12,912 nt of DNA from Clostridium sp. AF27-2AA (GCF_003478505.1 NZ_QUFI01000035.1:13816-26727); one strand, 5' to 3'; numbered from the stretch's first letter, positions 1 through 7,360 are shown. Numbers and translations are program-made. Notes: generated by a model from the letters alone, not told the origin.

Positions 1-42
1 CGGCATTCATAGTTTCAGGTATTCACAGTTACGATAAGACAG

Positions 43-115
<73 letters not shown>

Positions 116-240
116 CTTGGATATGACAATTGTTCTTATTCACCGGCTTTTCATGAATTTCAAAAAACTTTAAAAAGTGCTTGCAATTTAGGAAAACCTG
201 TGATAAGATATGAAATGTCCGAGAGACAACAATTTAATAT
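116..240. other. spacer between the two tRNA genes
   Basis: This AT-rich stretch of 125 bases contains the predicted tRNA-Gly promoter. I see no hairpin plus T-run that would end the tRNA-Phe transcript, and no small gene with a ribosome binding site. Confidence 0.5.
181..209 (+). promoter_or_regulatory. predicted sigma-A promoter of tRNA-Gly
   Basis: TTGCAA (181-186) and TAAGAT (204-209) are separated by 17 bases, and a TGA triplet directly before the -10 gives an extended -10 element. The predicted start is near 216, about 25 bases before the mature tRNA-Gly. The tRNA therefore probably has its own promoter rather than depending on tRNA-Phe transcription. Confidence 0.65.
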
Positions 241-313
241 GCGCGAGTGGCTCAGTTGGTGGAGTACGACCTTGCCAAGGTCGGGGTCGCGGGTTCGAGT
301 CCCGTCTCGCGCT
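241..313 (+). tRNA. tRNA-Gly (anticodon GCC)
   Basis: The acceptor stem GCGCGAG (241-247) pairs with CTCGCGC (306-312), with discriminator T313. The anticodon stem CGACC/GGTCG encloses the loop TTGCCAA, with anticodon GCC at 274-276. The T arm is GCGGG-TTCGAGT-CCCGT. CCA is not encoded. The gene is followed directly by an intrinsic terminator. A 15/16 match to its 3' end recurs at 447-462. Confidence 0.97.
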
Positions 314-325
314 CTCAATGATACG

Positions 326-358
326 AAAAAGGATATCCGAGGTGGATATCCTTTTTTT
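326..358 (+). terminator. intrinsic terminator of tRNA-Gly
   Basis: The arms GGATATCC (331-338 and 344-351) form a perfect stem with loop GAGGT, followed by seven T (352-358). An A-run before the stem can pair with part of the T-run. It is 13 bases after the tRNA and is a textbook Rho-independent terminator. Confidence 0.9.
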
Positions 359-360
359 GT

Positions 361-462
361 GCGTTCAAGCCCGGCCTGGCGGAAGCATAGAGGTCTCCGT
401 TCCACTCCGGTTGTCGCAAAGCGAACATCCACTGGATGTTCTGCGACGTCTCGCACTCTCAA
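361..462. repeat. non-coding block with bulged hairpin and tRNA-Gly 3'-end copy
   Basis: The inner arms GAACATCC (423-430) and GGATGTTC (434-441) pair perfectly around ACT. The outer arms GTCGCA (413-418) and TGCGAC (442-447) extend the stem past a one-sided AAGC bulge. Bases 447-462 repeat 303-318, the end of tRNA-Gly plus five flanking bases, with one mismatch. All three frames here read only as ORFs without start signals. It has the look of a short dispersed intergenic element or an integration scar; which one cannot be decided from this copy alone. Confidence 0.5.
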
Positions 463-477
463 AACAAGAAACAAGGC

Positions 478-506
478 TTTACTTTTTCGCGAAACTTTCC
501 TAATAT
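478..506 (+). promoter_or_regulatory. possible promoter of the LRR-VWA-MoxR-MscS run
   Basis: TTTACT (478-483) and TAATAT (501-506) are 17 bases apart, each matching 4 of 6 consensus bases. An overlapping -10 choice is TATAGT at 504-509, with a poor -35. The predicted start is near 513, giving a leader of about 28 bases before the ATG at 541. This is the only reasonable promoter between the tRNA terminator and the operon, but it is weak. Confidence 0.4.
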
Positions 507-540
507 AGTTAAAGACAAGAAGAAAAACAGAGGCATAGCC

Positions 541-1659
541 ATGAAGTTTATTTATACAAGGATCAAAGATGAGATCCGCATTGACAAAATTGAGGATCCG
601 GAGGCGGTCATTTATGTGCCGGAGCAGTTTGAGGATTGTCCGGTGATGGAGCTGGGTTCTTATGTGCTGGCGCACAGTGCGGTGGAGGAGATCCACCTTC
701 CACCCTATGTGAGAAAGATCGGCGCATATGGTTTTTATGAATGTGAGCAGCTGAAACGGATTTACTGCTACAGCCGGGTGCTGGATCTGGGCGCCGGGCT
801 GTTTGCCGGGGTTCCGGTTGTGGAGTATCTGGATATTACAGAGTTCCCGGGGGAGCGCTCCTGCTTAAAGGAGATGCTGGCAGAGCTTCGTCAGACTCTG
901 CGGGTGCAGCTTCACCAGATGCCGGCTGCAGCATCAGAAGCAGCAGAGGCACGTCTGATTTTTCCGGAATACTACGAGGATTCTGTGGAGAATACACCGG
1001 CCCGCATTGTTTCTATTGAGACCCACGGCTGCGGGCATCGTTACCGCTACTGTTTTGCGGGACGGGTGTTCCAGTACCGGGGGTACGATGAGCTTTTTCC
1101 GCATGTGCAGGTTCAGGAGCAGGAAGAACTGGTGACGGAGCTGGCGCTGGGGCGTCTGATGTATCCGCGGGAACTGTCAGAGAAGTTTCGGGAGCATTAT
1201 CTGGATTATGTAAGAGAGCATTGGGAAACAGCCGGAAAGCTGCTGATCCAGGCAGACCGGCTGCAGAGAAACCGAGTGAGCAATCTGGAGCCGGGAAAGC
1301 TGCCGTGGCTGGTGGATGAAGTGCTGGATGCGGCGCGTCAGGATGCTGCTGCCGGAGACGGGCAGAACATGTCAGGCGCAGATGAATCTGTGAAGGAGCT
1401 GGGCGAGCCGGAGAATAGGAACCAGATTAGCGCAAATCTTGCGGATCAGCTTGGCGGGCTGATAAACCTTGCCCAGGAGGAGGGTGACACCGAGATGGTG
1501 AGCTGGCTCATGGAGCGAAGACATCGTCTGCAGACTGCAGAAGCGAAGCCGGTGGCAGAGGCTGCTCAGGCTACAGGGGAAATCCAGCCTGCAGTCGGCA
1601 GTACGGAAGCATCCGGGGAGCCGCAGCGTCCGAAACGAAAACGCCGCTTTGAATTATAG
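541..1659 (+). CDS. BspA-type leucine-rich-repeat protein (LRR_5), cytoplasmic
   Basis: The protein has 372 residues. The ATG at 541 is chosen because CAGAGG lies 7 bases upstream; the open frame extends back to 436 only through repeat-like DNA. Residues about 20-100 show LRR_5 (BspA-like) repeats: hydrophobic strands such as VIYVPEQF, IHLPPYVRKIGAYGFYECEQLKRI and GLFAGVP, spaced about 23 residues apart. The middle, about 140-260, is charged and helical. GDTEMVSWLMERRHR (315-329) resembles a short element I remember from other LRR proteins of this order. The C-terminus is low-complexity and ends in a basic patch (PKRKRRFEL). No signal peptide or membrane segment is seen, so it probably acts in the cytoplasm. 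It is first in a run with a VWA protein and a MoxR ATPase, 19 bases before the next start, and may be a binding or adaptor subunit (inference). The LRR fold is well supported; the role is unknown. Confidence 0.85.
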   Translation: MKFIYTRIKDEIRIDKIEDPEAVIYVPEQFEDCPVMELGSYVLAHSAVEEIHLPPYVRKIGAYGFYECEQLKRIYCYSRVLDLGAGLFAGVPVVEYLDITEFPGERSCLKEMLAELRQTLRVQLHQMPAAASEAAEARLIFPEYYEDSVENTPARIVSIETHGCGHRYRYCFAGRVFQYRGYDELFPHVQVQEQEELVTELALGRLMYPRELSEKFREHYLDYVREHWETAGKLLIQADRLQRNRVSNLEPGKLPWLVDEVLDAARQDAAAGDGQNMSGADESVKELGEPENRNQISANLADQLGGLINLAQEEGDTEMVSWLMERRHRLQTAEAKPVAEAAQATGEIQPAVGSTEASGEPQRPKRKRRFEL

Positions 1660-1660
1660 A

Positions 1661-1681
1661 AGGAGAGTGCAGACAGAAATG
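1661..1681 (+). promoter_or_regulatory. ribosome binding site that decides the DUF2201/VWA start
   Basis: AGGAG (1661-1665) is 13 bases before the ATG at 1679, slightly long but acceptable. A TTG at 1649 is in frame but lies upstream of this site inside the LRR gene, and a GTG at 1667 is too close to it. Confidence 0.55.
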
Positions 1682-3007
1682 ATCGATCCAACCAGACACA
1701 GACAGTTAGAAGAACTGAATATGGTGGAACTTTGCACCCGGATCTTCCGGAATTCCAGAAATGAGCTGTATCTGAATATGCGTTATCTGGACCTCTCCTT
1801 AAGTTCTCTTGGCTTTGAGGCAGATCCGGGCTGCCGCGGCGTGGGGACAGACGGGTTTGTGATCTATTATCATCCGGACTATGTCTGTGACCTGTACAAA
1901 CGGGGGCGGGTGCATGTGAACCGGGCATATCTGCATATGGTGCTGCACTGCCTGTTCTGCCACATGGACACCCGCGGAAAGCGGGAGCCGGAGCTGTGGA
2001 ATCTGGCCTGTGATATTGCGGTGGAGTCCATTCTGGATGATATGTATGTGAAGTGTATCCGTGTGGCACCGACACCATTTCGGCGGGACTGGTACGGGCG
2101 GCTCCGAGGAAAACTGACGGTATTAAATGCCGAGGGCATCTACCGCATCTTAAAAGAGGAACATCTGGAACCGCGGAGGCTGGAACGCCTTGAGGCGGAA
2201 TTTCTGGTGGATGACCACAGTTACTGGGATCTGCCGGAGGATTCCCCGAAAACGCCCATAGTGCGACAGACCCAGTGGAGCAACAACCGGGAAAAGGTGC
2301 AGACCGAGATGGAGACCATGGGAAATCAGCAGGATGAGGAAAGCAAGAGCATGCTGGAGCAGGTTCAGGTGGAAAACCGGGAACGCTATGATTACCGCAG
2401 ATTTCTTCAGCGGTTTTCGGTGCTTCGGGAGGAGATGCAGATAGACCCGGATTCCTTCGACTATATTTTTTATACCTACGGCCTTTCTCTTTACGGCAAC
2501 ATGCCGTTAGTGGAGCCGCTGGAATCCAAAGAAGTGAGCCGGATTGAGGATTTTGTGGTGGTGATTGACACGTCCATGTCCTGCTCTGGGGATCTGGTAC
2601 GGCGGTTCCTGGAGGAGACCTACGATGTGCTCTGCCAGTCGGACAGCTATTTTAAGAAGACTAACATCCACATCATCCAGTGTGATGAGCAGGTGCAGCA
2701 GGACCGTCTGATCACAAACCGTGAGGAGATGGAAGCCTACATGCGTGACTTTACCATCATCGGTCAGGGCGGCACGGATTTCCGTCCGGCTTTTGAGTAT
2801 GTGAACGGGATGATCCGGCAGGGGGCATTTCACCGTCTGAAGGGCCTGTTGTATTTTACCGATGGTGAGGGTATCTATCCGGTGAAGCGGCCGGTGTATG
2901 ACACTGCTTTTGTGTTTTTAAAGGATCAGTATACGGATATTTCGGTTCCGGCCTGGGCCATGAAGCTCATCATGGAACCGGAGCAGCTTACAGAGGGAGA
3001 CAAATAA
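1679..3007 (+). CDS. DUF2201 protein: metallopeptidase-like domain plus VWA domain
   Basis: The protein has 442 residues. The N-terminal half resembles DUF2201_N, the putative metallopeptidase domain, with the histidine motif HMVLHCLFCH (H86, H90, H95). The glutamate expected in a catalytic HExxH is Met87. The C-terminal half is a von Willebrand factor A-like domain with a complete MIDAS site: DTSMS (297-301) after the strand FVVVI, Thr366 in GQGGTDF, and Asp395 in the TDG motif. Such proteins usually partner a MoxR AAA+ ATPase, which here begins 5 bases after the stop. In known MoxR-VWA pairs the VWA protein is thought to present substrates or transmit the ATPase's remodelling force. No signal peptide is seen. 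The family assignment is firm; the target is unknown. Confidence 0.88.
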   Translation: MIDPTRHRQLEELNMVELCTRIFRNSRNELYLNMRYLDLSLSSLGFEADPGCRGVGTDGFVIYYHPDYVCDLYKRGRVHVNRAYLHMVLHCLFCHMDTRGKREPELWNLACDIAVESILDDMYVKCIRVAPTPFRRDWYGRLRGKLTVLNAEGIYRILKEEHLEPRRLERLEAEFLVDDHSYWDLPEDSPKTPIVRQTQWSNNREKVQTEMETMGNQQDEESKSMLEQVQVENRERYDYRRFLQRFSVLREEMQIDPDSFDYIFYTYGLSLYGNMPLVEPLESKEVSRIEDFVVVIDTSMSCSGDLVRRFLEETYDVLCQSDSYFKKTNIHIIQCDEQVQQDRLITNREEMEAYMRDFTIIGQGGTDFRPAFEYVNGMIRQGAFHRLKGLLYFTDGEGIYPVKRPVYDTAFVFLKDQYTDISVPAWAMKLIMEPEQLTEGDK

Positions 3008-3011
3008 TATT

Positions 3012-4616
3012 ATGAACATCAAACGTGCAAAACAGGAAATCAAGGATACGGTGGCCGCGTATCTGGCAAAGGATGAGTTTGGGGCTTACGAGATCCCGTC
3101 CATCCGCCAGCGCCCTATGCTGCTGATCGGACCGCCCGGAATCGGCAAAACTCAGATCATGGAGCAGGTGGCGCAGGAGTGCCGGATCGGCCTGGTGGCC
3201 TACACCATCACCCATCACACAAGACAGAGCGCGGTGGGTCTGCCTTTTATTGAGCATAAAATGTACGGCGGCAAAGAATACGCCGTGACGGAATACACCA
3301 TGAGTGAGATCGTGGCATCGGTCTATGACCGGATCGAGAAGAGCGGTCTGCCAGAAGGCATTCTGTTTATCGATGAGATCAACTGCGTGTCAGAGACGCT
3401 GGCCCCGACCATGCTGCAGTTTTTGCAGGGTAAGGCATTTGGTAATCACAAAATCCCGGAGGGATGGATCATCGTGGCAGCAGGAAATCCGCCGGAGTAT
3501 AACAAGTCCGTGCGGGAGTTTGACATCGTGACCATGGACCGTATCCGCCGGATCGATGTGGAGCCGGATCTTCCGGTCTGGAAAGAGTACGCGAAGACTG
3601 CAGGCGTCCATCCATCCATTCTCTCTTATCTAAATGTCCGCCCGCAGAATTTCTGCCAGATTGAGACGACTGTGGATGGCAAGCGGTTTGTGACGCCCCG
3701 TGGCTGGGAGGATCTTTCCGAGCTTATCTGGATTTATGAGAAGCAGGAGCGGAAGATGGACCGGGAGCTGGTGGGCGAGTATATCCAGTTTCCGAAGATT
3801 GCGAAGGATTTTGCCAATTATCTGGAGCTGTACTATAAGTACCGGGATGATTACCAGGTGGAGCAGGTGCTGGAGGGGCATATTTCCGAGGCGGCCGTGG
3901 ATAAGCTGCAGCGGGCATCCTTTGACGAGCGCATCAGCGTGGTGAGCCTGCTGTTATCCGGCCTGAATGAGAAATTCCGGAATGTCATCCGCATGGAAGA
4001 GCTGATGAGCCTGCGGATGGAGCAGATGAAGAAGCTGCAGAGCGGGGATGCTGCGGCAGTAAAGTCTGGCGCAGCGGCCGCAGGTGCGGAGCTGTCAGTG
4101 CCGGAAACTGCCGCGACAGGTGCGCATGAGCAGGCAGATGCCAATGCCGGAACCGGCAGTGCCCTTGCAGACGTTCTGTCTGCTCTTGCAGAGAGCTTTC
4201 ATGCCGAGTGGTCCCGGCTTCTGGATAACAGCCTCTTATCCCGCGCTCAGCTTCGCACCTGCCGTGCGGTAAGCGCAAAGCTGGAAGAAGATCTGATGGA
4301 GCTTAGAAAGAGCGGCATCACGGACTGGAACGAGGGTTTTGCGCTTTTGCGGGAGCGTTTCAGCGCGGACAGCGACCGTTATGAGGAGCTGTTTGATGAG
4401 GCCGGGGAAGCCCTGGAGCATGCCTTTGACTTTATGGAGGCAGCCTTTGCGGGAAGCCAGGAGCTGGTTCTGTTTGTGACAGAGCTGAATACAGGGGCTT
4501 ACAGCGTTCATTTTCTGCAGGACTATGAGTGTGAGCGGTATTACCAGTACAACCGCGACCTCCTGTTCTCCCGGGAGGAGGAAGAAATCGAAGAACTGCT
4601 GAAGAAGAGGGGGTAA
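3012..4616 (+). CDS. MoxR-family AAA+ ATPase with long C-terminal extension
   Basis: The protein has 534 residues, against roughly 300-350 for a simple MoxR protein. It starts at ATG 3012, 12 bases after GAGGGAG, which lies in the end of the VWA gene. Walker A is GPPGIGKT (40-47), Walker B is ILFIDE (117-122), and sensor 1 Asn159 lies in AAGNPPEYN. Arginines in MDRIRRID could supply the finger. These residues indicate an active ATPase that forms rings and remodels a partner protein. After the AAA+ core and lid, an Ala/Gly-rich linker (about 344-383) leads to a Glu-rich helical region (384-534) that I do not recognise. It is the natural motor for the adjacent VWA protein. An alternative label is dynein-related AAA_5 ATPase, which describes the same fold. 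Confidence 0.9.
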   Translation: MNIKRAKQEIKDTVAAYLAKDEFGAYEIPSIRQRPMLLIGPPGIGKTQIMEQVAQECRIGLVAYTITHHTRQSAVGLPFIEHKMYGGKEYAVTEYTMSEIVASVYDRIEKSGLPEGILFIDEINCVSETLAPTMLQFLQGKAFGNHKIPEGWIIVAAGNPPEYNKSVREFDIVTMDRIRRIDVEPDLPVWKEYAKTAGVHPSILSYLNVRPQNFCQIETTVDGKRFVTPRGWEDLSELIWIYEKQERKMDRELVGEYIQFPKIAKDFANYLELYYKYRDDYQVEQVLEGHISEAAVDKLQRASFDERISVVSLLLSGLNEKFRNVIRMEELMSLRMEQMKKLQSGDAAAVKSGAAAAGAELSVPETAATGAHEQADANAGTGSALADVLSALAESFHAEWSRLLDNSLLSRAQLRTCRAVSAKLEEDLMELRKSGITDWNEGFALLRERFSADSDRYEELFDEAGEALEHAFDFMEAAFAGSQELVLFVTELNTGAYSVHFLQDYECERYYQYNRDLLFSREEEEIEELLKKRG

Positions 4617-4622
4617 CAAAAT

Positions 4623-5564
4623 ATGATGTTTTTGACAAAGCTGATGCTGCTGACAGCATCGCAGACCGATGCGGACCTCTCCACCGTGCTGGAAGAAACC
4701 AAGGCGGTGGCAGAGGAGGTGCATGAGGATCTGCAGAATTTGAAACCCAACGTGATCCTGGACACCTTAAAAAGCTGGCTGCCGGGGCTTATGAGCTTCG
4801 GCTACCGCCTGGCTATCGCGATTCTGATCCTGGTGATCGGAAACCGGATCGTTCATGTGGTGCGCAGGTTCTTACAAAAAACCTTCGAGCGCATGAACAT
4901 GGATCCGAGTGTCAGCCGGTTCCTGATTTCTGTTGCGGACGCCTGCATTTACGCGCTGGCTATTTTCATTGCTGCAGATAAGCTTGGAATTCCGTCGGCC
5001 TCTATCATCGCGCTGCTTGGTTCGGCAGGACTGGCTGTGGGCCTGTCCCTGCAGGGCAGTCTGGCAAATGTGGCAGGCGGCATCCTGCTCATGCTGCTGC
5101 GGCCGTTTGGTGTCCATGATTATATTGTGAGTGACGGCTACGAGGGCACAGTACAGAGCATTGGTCTGGCATATACTACCATCATTACGGTAGACAATAA
5201 AAAGATCACCATTCCAAACGGTCAGATTTCCAACAGCACGGTTGTAAATGTAACAGCACAGGAGAAGCGCCGCGTGGATCTGGTGGTTGGCATTGGCTAC
5301 AGCTCCGACATGAAGAAAGCCAAAGAGCTGATCCGCTGTGTATATGAGAATCATCCGCTGGTGCTGGCCGAGGACGGTATCACCGTATACGTGAACGAGC
5401 TGGCCGACAGCGCTGTCATGATCGGCGGCCGGGGCTGGACGAAGACGGAAAACTACTGGCAGGTGCGCTGGGATGTTCTGGAGGGGATCAAGGAAGCCTT
5501 TGATGCAAACGGCATCGAGATCCCGTTCAACCAGATGGATATTAATATCCGCCATACCAGCTAA
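4623..5564 (+). CDS. MscS-family mechanosensitive ion channel
   Basis: The protein has 313 residues, about the length of E. coli MscS (286). AGAGGGGG (4606-4613) precedes ATG 4623, and a second ATG at 4626 is equally possible. A charged amphipathic N-terminus (about 15-50) precedes TM1 (56-77), TM2 (99-119) and the pore helix TM3 (127-160), which has the Gly/Ala-packed pattern GSAGLAVGLSLQGSLANVAG. The beta domain carries PNGQISN (198-204), and the C-terminal alpha/beta domain ends with GIEIPFNQMDINI. Family members open under membrane tension to release solutes in hypo-osmotic shock. It follows the MoxR gene by 6 bases, so it is very likely co-transcribed. Whether it works with the MoxR-VWA pair or only shares their promoter is open. 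Confidence 0.92.
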   Translation: MMFLTKLMLLTASQTDADLSTVLEETKAVAEEVHEDLQNLKPNVILDTLKSWLPGLMSFGYRLAIAILILVIGNRIVHVVRRFLQKTFERMNMDPSVSRFLISVADACIYALAIFIAADKLGIPSASIIALLGSAGLAVGLSLQGSLANVAGGILLMLLRPFGVHDYIVSDGYEGTVQSIGLAYTTIITVDNKKITIPNGQISNSTVVNVTAQEKRRVDLVVGIGYSSDMKKAKELIRCVYENHPLVLAEDGITVYVNELADSAVMIGGRGWTKTENYWQVRWDVLEGIKEAFDANGIEIPFNQMDINIRHTS

Positions 5565-5588
5565 AAAGCAGAAAAATTTAAAAAGAAA

Positions 5589-7223
5589 TTATTCAAAGAA
5601 CAGCTTTAAGTCATCCTCCACAGTTCCGATTCCGGCAATGCCGAAGTTTTCCACCAGTACCTTCGCTACATTTGGGGATAAGAAGGCTGGAAGGGTCGGT
5701 CCCAGGTGGATATTTTTCACGCCGAGGTATAAGAGGGCCAGCAGGACAATGACGGCTTTCTGTTCATACCACGCGATATTGTAGACGATCGGCAGGTCAT
5801 TGATGTCATCCAGTCCGAAGACTTCCTTTAATTTCAGTGCGATGACAGCCAGGGAATAGGAGTCGTTGCACTGTCCGGCATCGAGAACTCGCGGGATGCC
5901 GCCGATGTCACCAAGGTCCAGCTTGTTGTATTTGTATTTTGCGCAGCCTGCGGTGAGGATGACGGCATCCTTCGGCAGAGCCTTTGCAAAGTCGGTGTAG
6001 TAGTTTCTGGATTTTGCGCGGCCGTCACAGCCGGCCATGACCACAAATTTTTTGATGGCACCGGATTTTACCGCGTCCACAATGGAGTCAGCCAGAGCCA
6101 GCACCTGGTTGTGGGCAAAACCACCGAGGATCTCGCCCCGCTCAATTTCAGCCGGAGCGGCGCAGTGCTTGGCCTGCTCAATGATCTCAGAAAAATCTTT
6201 CTTTTCGCCAATCTCACCGGCGATGTGTTTACAGCCTGGGTATCCGGCTGCGCCGGTGGTGTAGAGGCGGTCTTTATAGCTGTCCTTCGGCGGGACGATG
6301 CAGTTGGTAGTCATGAGGATCGGTCCGTTGAAGCTTTCAAATTCTTCTTTCTGTTTCCACCATGCGTTTCCATAGTTTCCGATAAAGTTTGGATATTTTT
6401 TGAAGGCCGGGTAGTAGTGGGCCGGGAGCATCTCAGAGTGAGTGTAGACATCCACTCCGGTGCCCTGGGTTTGTTCTAACAGCATTTCCAGATCACGGAG
6501 ATCATGGCCGGAAACCAGGATGCCCGGACGGGTGCCGACACCGATGTTCACGCGGGTCATCTCCGGATGTCCGTAAGCGCCGGTGTTGGCGGCATCTAAC
6601 AGTGCCATGCCCTCCACGCCGTATTTTCCGGTCTCCAGAGTTAAGTTTACATAATCTTCAACAGTCAGGGAGTCATCCAGGGTAGCAGCCAGGGCGCGCT
6701 GTAAGAAGGCGTCCAGTTCTGCGTTGTCTTTCAGTAAAGCATTCGCGTGTTTGCTGTAGGCAGACAGTCCCTTCAAACCGTAGGTGATCATTTCCCGCAG
6801 ACTGCGGATGTCCTCGTTTTTAGTAGAGAGAACCCCTACCAGGGCAGCTTTAACCGGAAACTCGCTTTCCGGACCGTTCCAGAGAGCGGCAGCCGGAAGT
6901 ACAGAAGTGTCTGGGCACTGACTTAAGAGCTGTTCTTTGGTATCCAGAGTTTCGCGGATGCGTGCCACGATCATTTCCTTATCAAAGTTAGCATTGGTGA
7001 TGGTGGTGAACAGGTTCACGGTGATGAGATGATTGGTTTCCGCACTGATCTCCTGTCCCAGGCTGCGCAGATGTGTGGTGACAGCGGAAATGCCGCGGGT
7101 CACATAGACTAACAGATCCTGCATGGCAGCCACATCCGGTGTTTTTCCGCAGACACCGGAGTTCGTGCATCCGGTACATCCTGCCGTTTCCTGACACTGG
7201 TAACAAAACATATTCTGACTCAT
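5589..7223 (-). CDS. hcp: hydroxylamine reductase / hybrid cluster protein, class I
   Basis: The protein has 544 residues. Start CAT at 7221-7223 follows AAGGAGGA at 7232-7239 with 8 bases between; the open frame runs further upstream but without a start signal. The N-terminal [4Fe-4S] motif is C7-x2-C10-x8-C19-x5-C25, the class I spacing typical of anaerobes. The expected hybrid-cluster ligands are all present: H240, E264, C308, C399 (the likely persulfide), C427, C452, E487 and K489. It is a cytoplasmic redox enzyme; family members reduce hydroxylamine and nitric oxide and take part in S-nitrosation and nitrosative-stress defence. No hcr-type reductase gene is adjacent, so the electron donor is encoded elsewhere. 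It is convergent with the MscS gene (24-base gap) and divergent from bsh. Confidence 0.97.
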   Translation of the reverse strand: MSQNMFCYQCQETAGCTGCTNSGVCGKTPDVAAMQDLLVYVTRGISAVTTHLRSLGQEISAETNHLITVNLFTTITNANFDKEMIVARIRETLDTKEQLLSQCPDTSVLPAAALWNGPESEFPVKAALVGVLSTKNEDIRSLREMITYGLKGLSAYSKHANALLKDNAELDAFLQRALAATLDDSLTVEDYVNLTLETGKYGVEGMALLDAANTGAYGHPEMTRVNIGVGTRPGILVSGHDLRDLEMLLEQTQGTGVDVYTHSEMLPAHYYPAFKKYPNFIGNYGNAWWKQKEEFESFNGPILMTTNCIVPPKDSYKDRLYTTGAAGYPGCKHIAGEIGEKKDFSEIIEQAKHCAAPAEIERGEILGGFAHNQVLALADSIVDAVKSGAIKKFVVMAGCDGRAKSRNYYTDFAKALPKDAVILTAGCAKYKYNKLDLGDIGGIPRVLDAGQCNDSYSLAVIALKLKEVFGLDDINDLPIVYNIAWYEQKAVIVLLALLYLGVKNIHLGPTLPAFLSPNVAKVLVENFGIAGIGTVEDDLKLFFE

Positions 7224-7273
7224 AAATAAAATCCTCCTTGCTGGATAAACAATATTAATAACGGTATGGCAGC

Positions 7274-7302
7274 AGTATACGACAGAAAAACCAGAATGAA
7301 TG
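7274..7302 (-). promoter_or_regulatory. predicted hcp promoter with weak -35
   Basis: On the minus strand the -10 is TATACT (7279-7274), putting the start near 7267 and leaving a 44-base leader. The expected -35 position (about 7297-7302) has no good match to TTGACA. A weak -35 next to an operator centred at -41.5 is the usual pattern for a promoter that needs a CRP/FNR-type activator. Confidence 0.55.
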
Positions 7303-7316
7303 TTGTTTAAACAACA
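7301..7316. promoter_or_regulatory. 16-bp perfect palindromic operator between hcp and bsh
   Basis: TGTTGTTTAAACAACA is perfectly self-complementary. Its centre (7308/7309) lies at -41.5 relative to the predicted hcp start at 7267, and its left part is the predicted -35 of bsh. Size and symmetry fit a dimeric regulator. HcpR, a CRP/FNR-family regulator known to control hcp in many anaerobes, is a natural candidate (inference); no such gene lies in this window. Confidence 0.7.
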
Positions 7317-7331
7317 AAATTGCACTATAAT
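7303..7331 (+). promoter_or_regulatory. predicted sigma-A promoter of bsh
   Basis: TTGTTT (7303-7308) and a perfect TATAAT (7326-7331) are 17 bases apart. The predicted start is near 7338, giving a leader of about 38 bases to the ATG at 7376. The -35 lies within the palindrome, so a bound regulator should block it. Confidence 0.65.
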
Positions 7332-7360
7332 AGCTCTAAAATGCTGGTAACTTTTGGGAC

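Noticed and set aside
436..540. Upstream extension of the LRR gene to an ATG at 436
   Set aside because: The extra 35 residues come from repeat-like DNA and cross the predicted promoter; ATG 541 has a proper Shine-Dalgarno.
160..696. 178-residue minus-strand frame
   Set aside because: It is antisense to tRNA-Gly and the LRR gene start, with no start signal or family resemblance.
1566..2139. Minus-strand frames of 170 and 86 residues opposite the LRR/VWA junction
   Set aside because: They are shadows of strongly supported plus-strand genes, with Pro/Arg/Ser-rich composition typical of antisense reading.
4872..5555. 227-residue minus-strand frame opposite the MscS gene
   Set aside because: It lies fully antisense to a gene with clear MscS motifs and encodes no recognisable domain.
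7262..7281. Imperfect inverted repeat GTAT...ATAC in the hcp promoter
   Set aside because: Only four bases pair consistently and they overlap the -10; likely chance.
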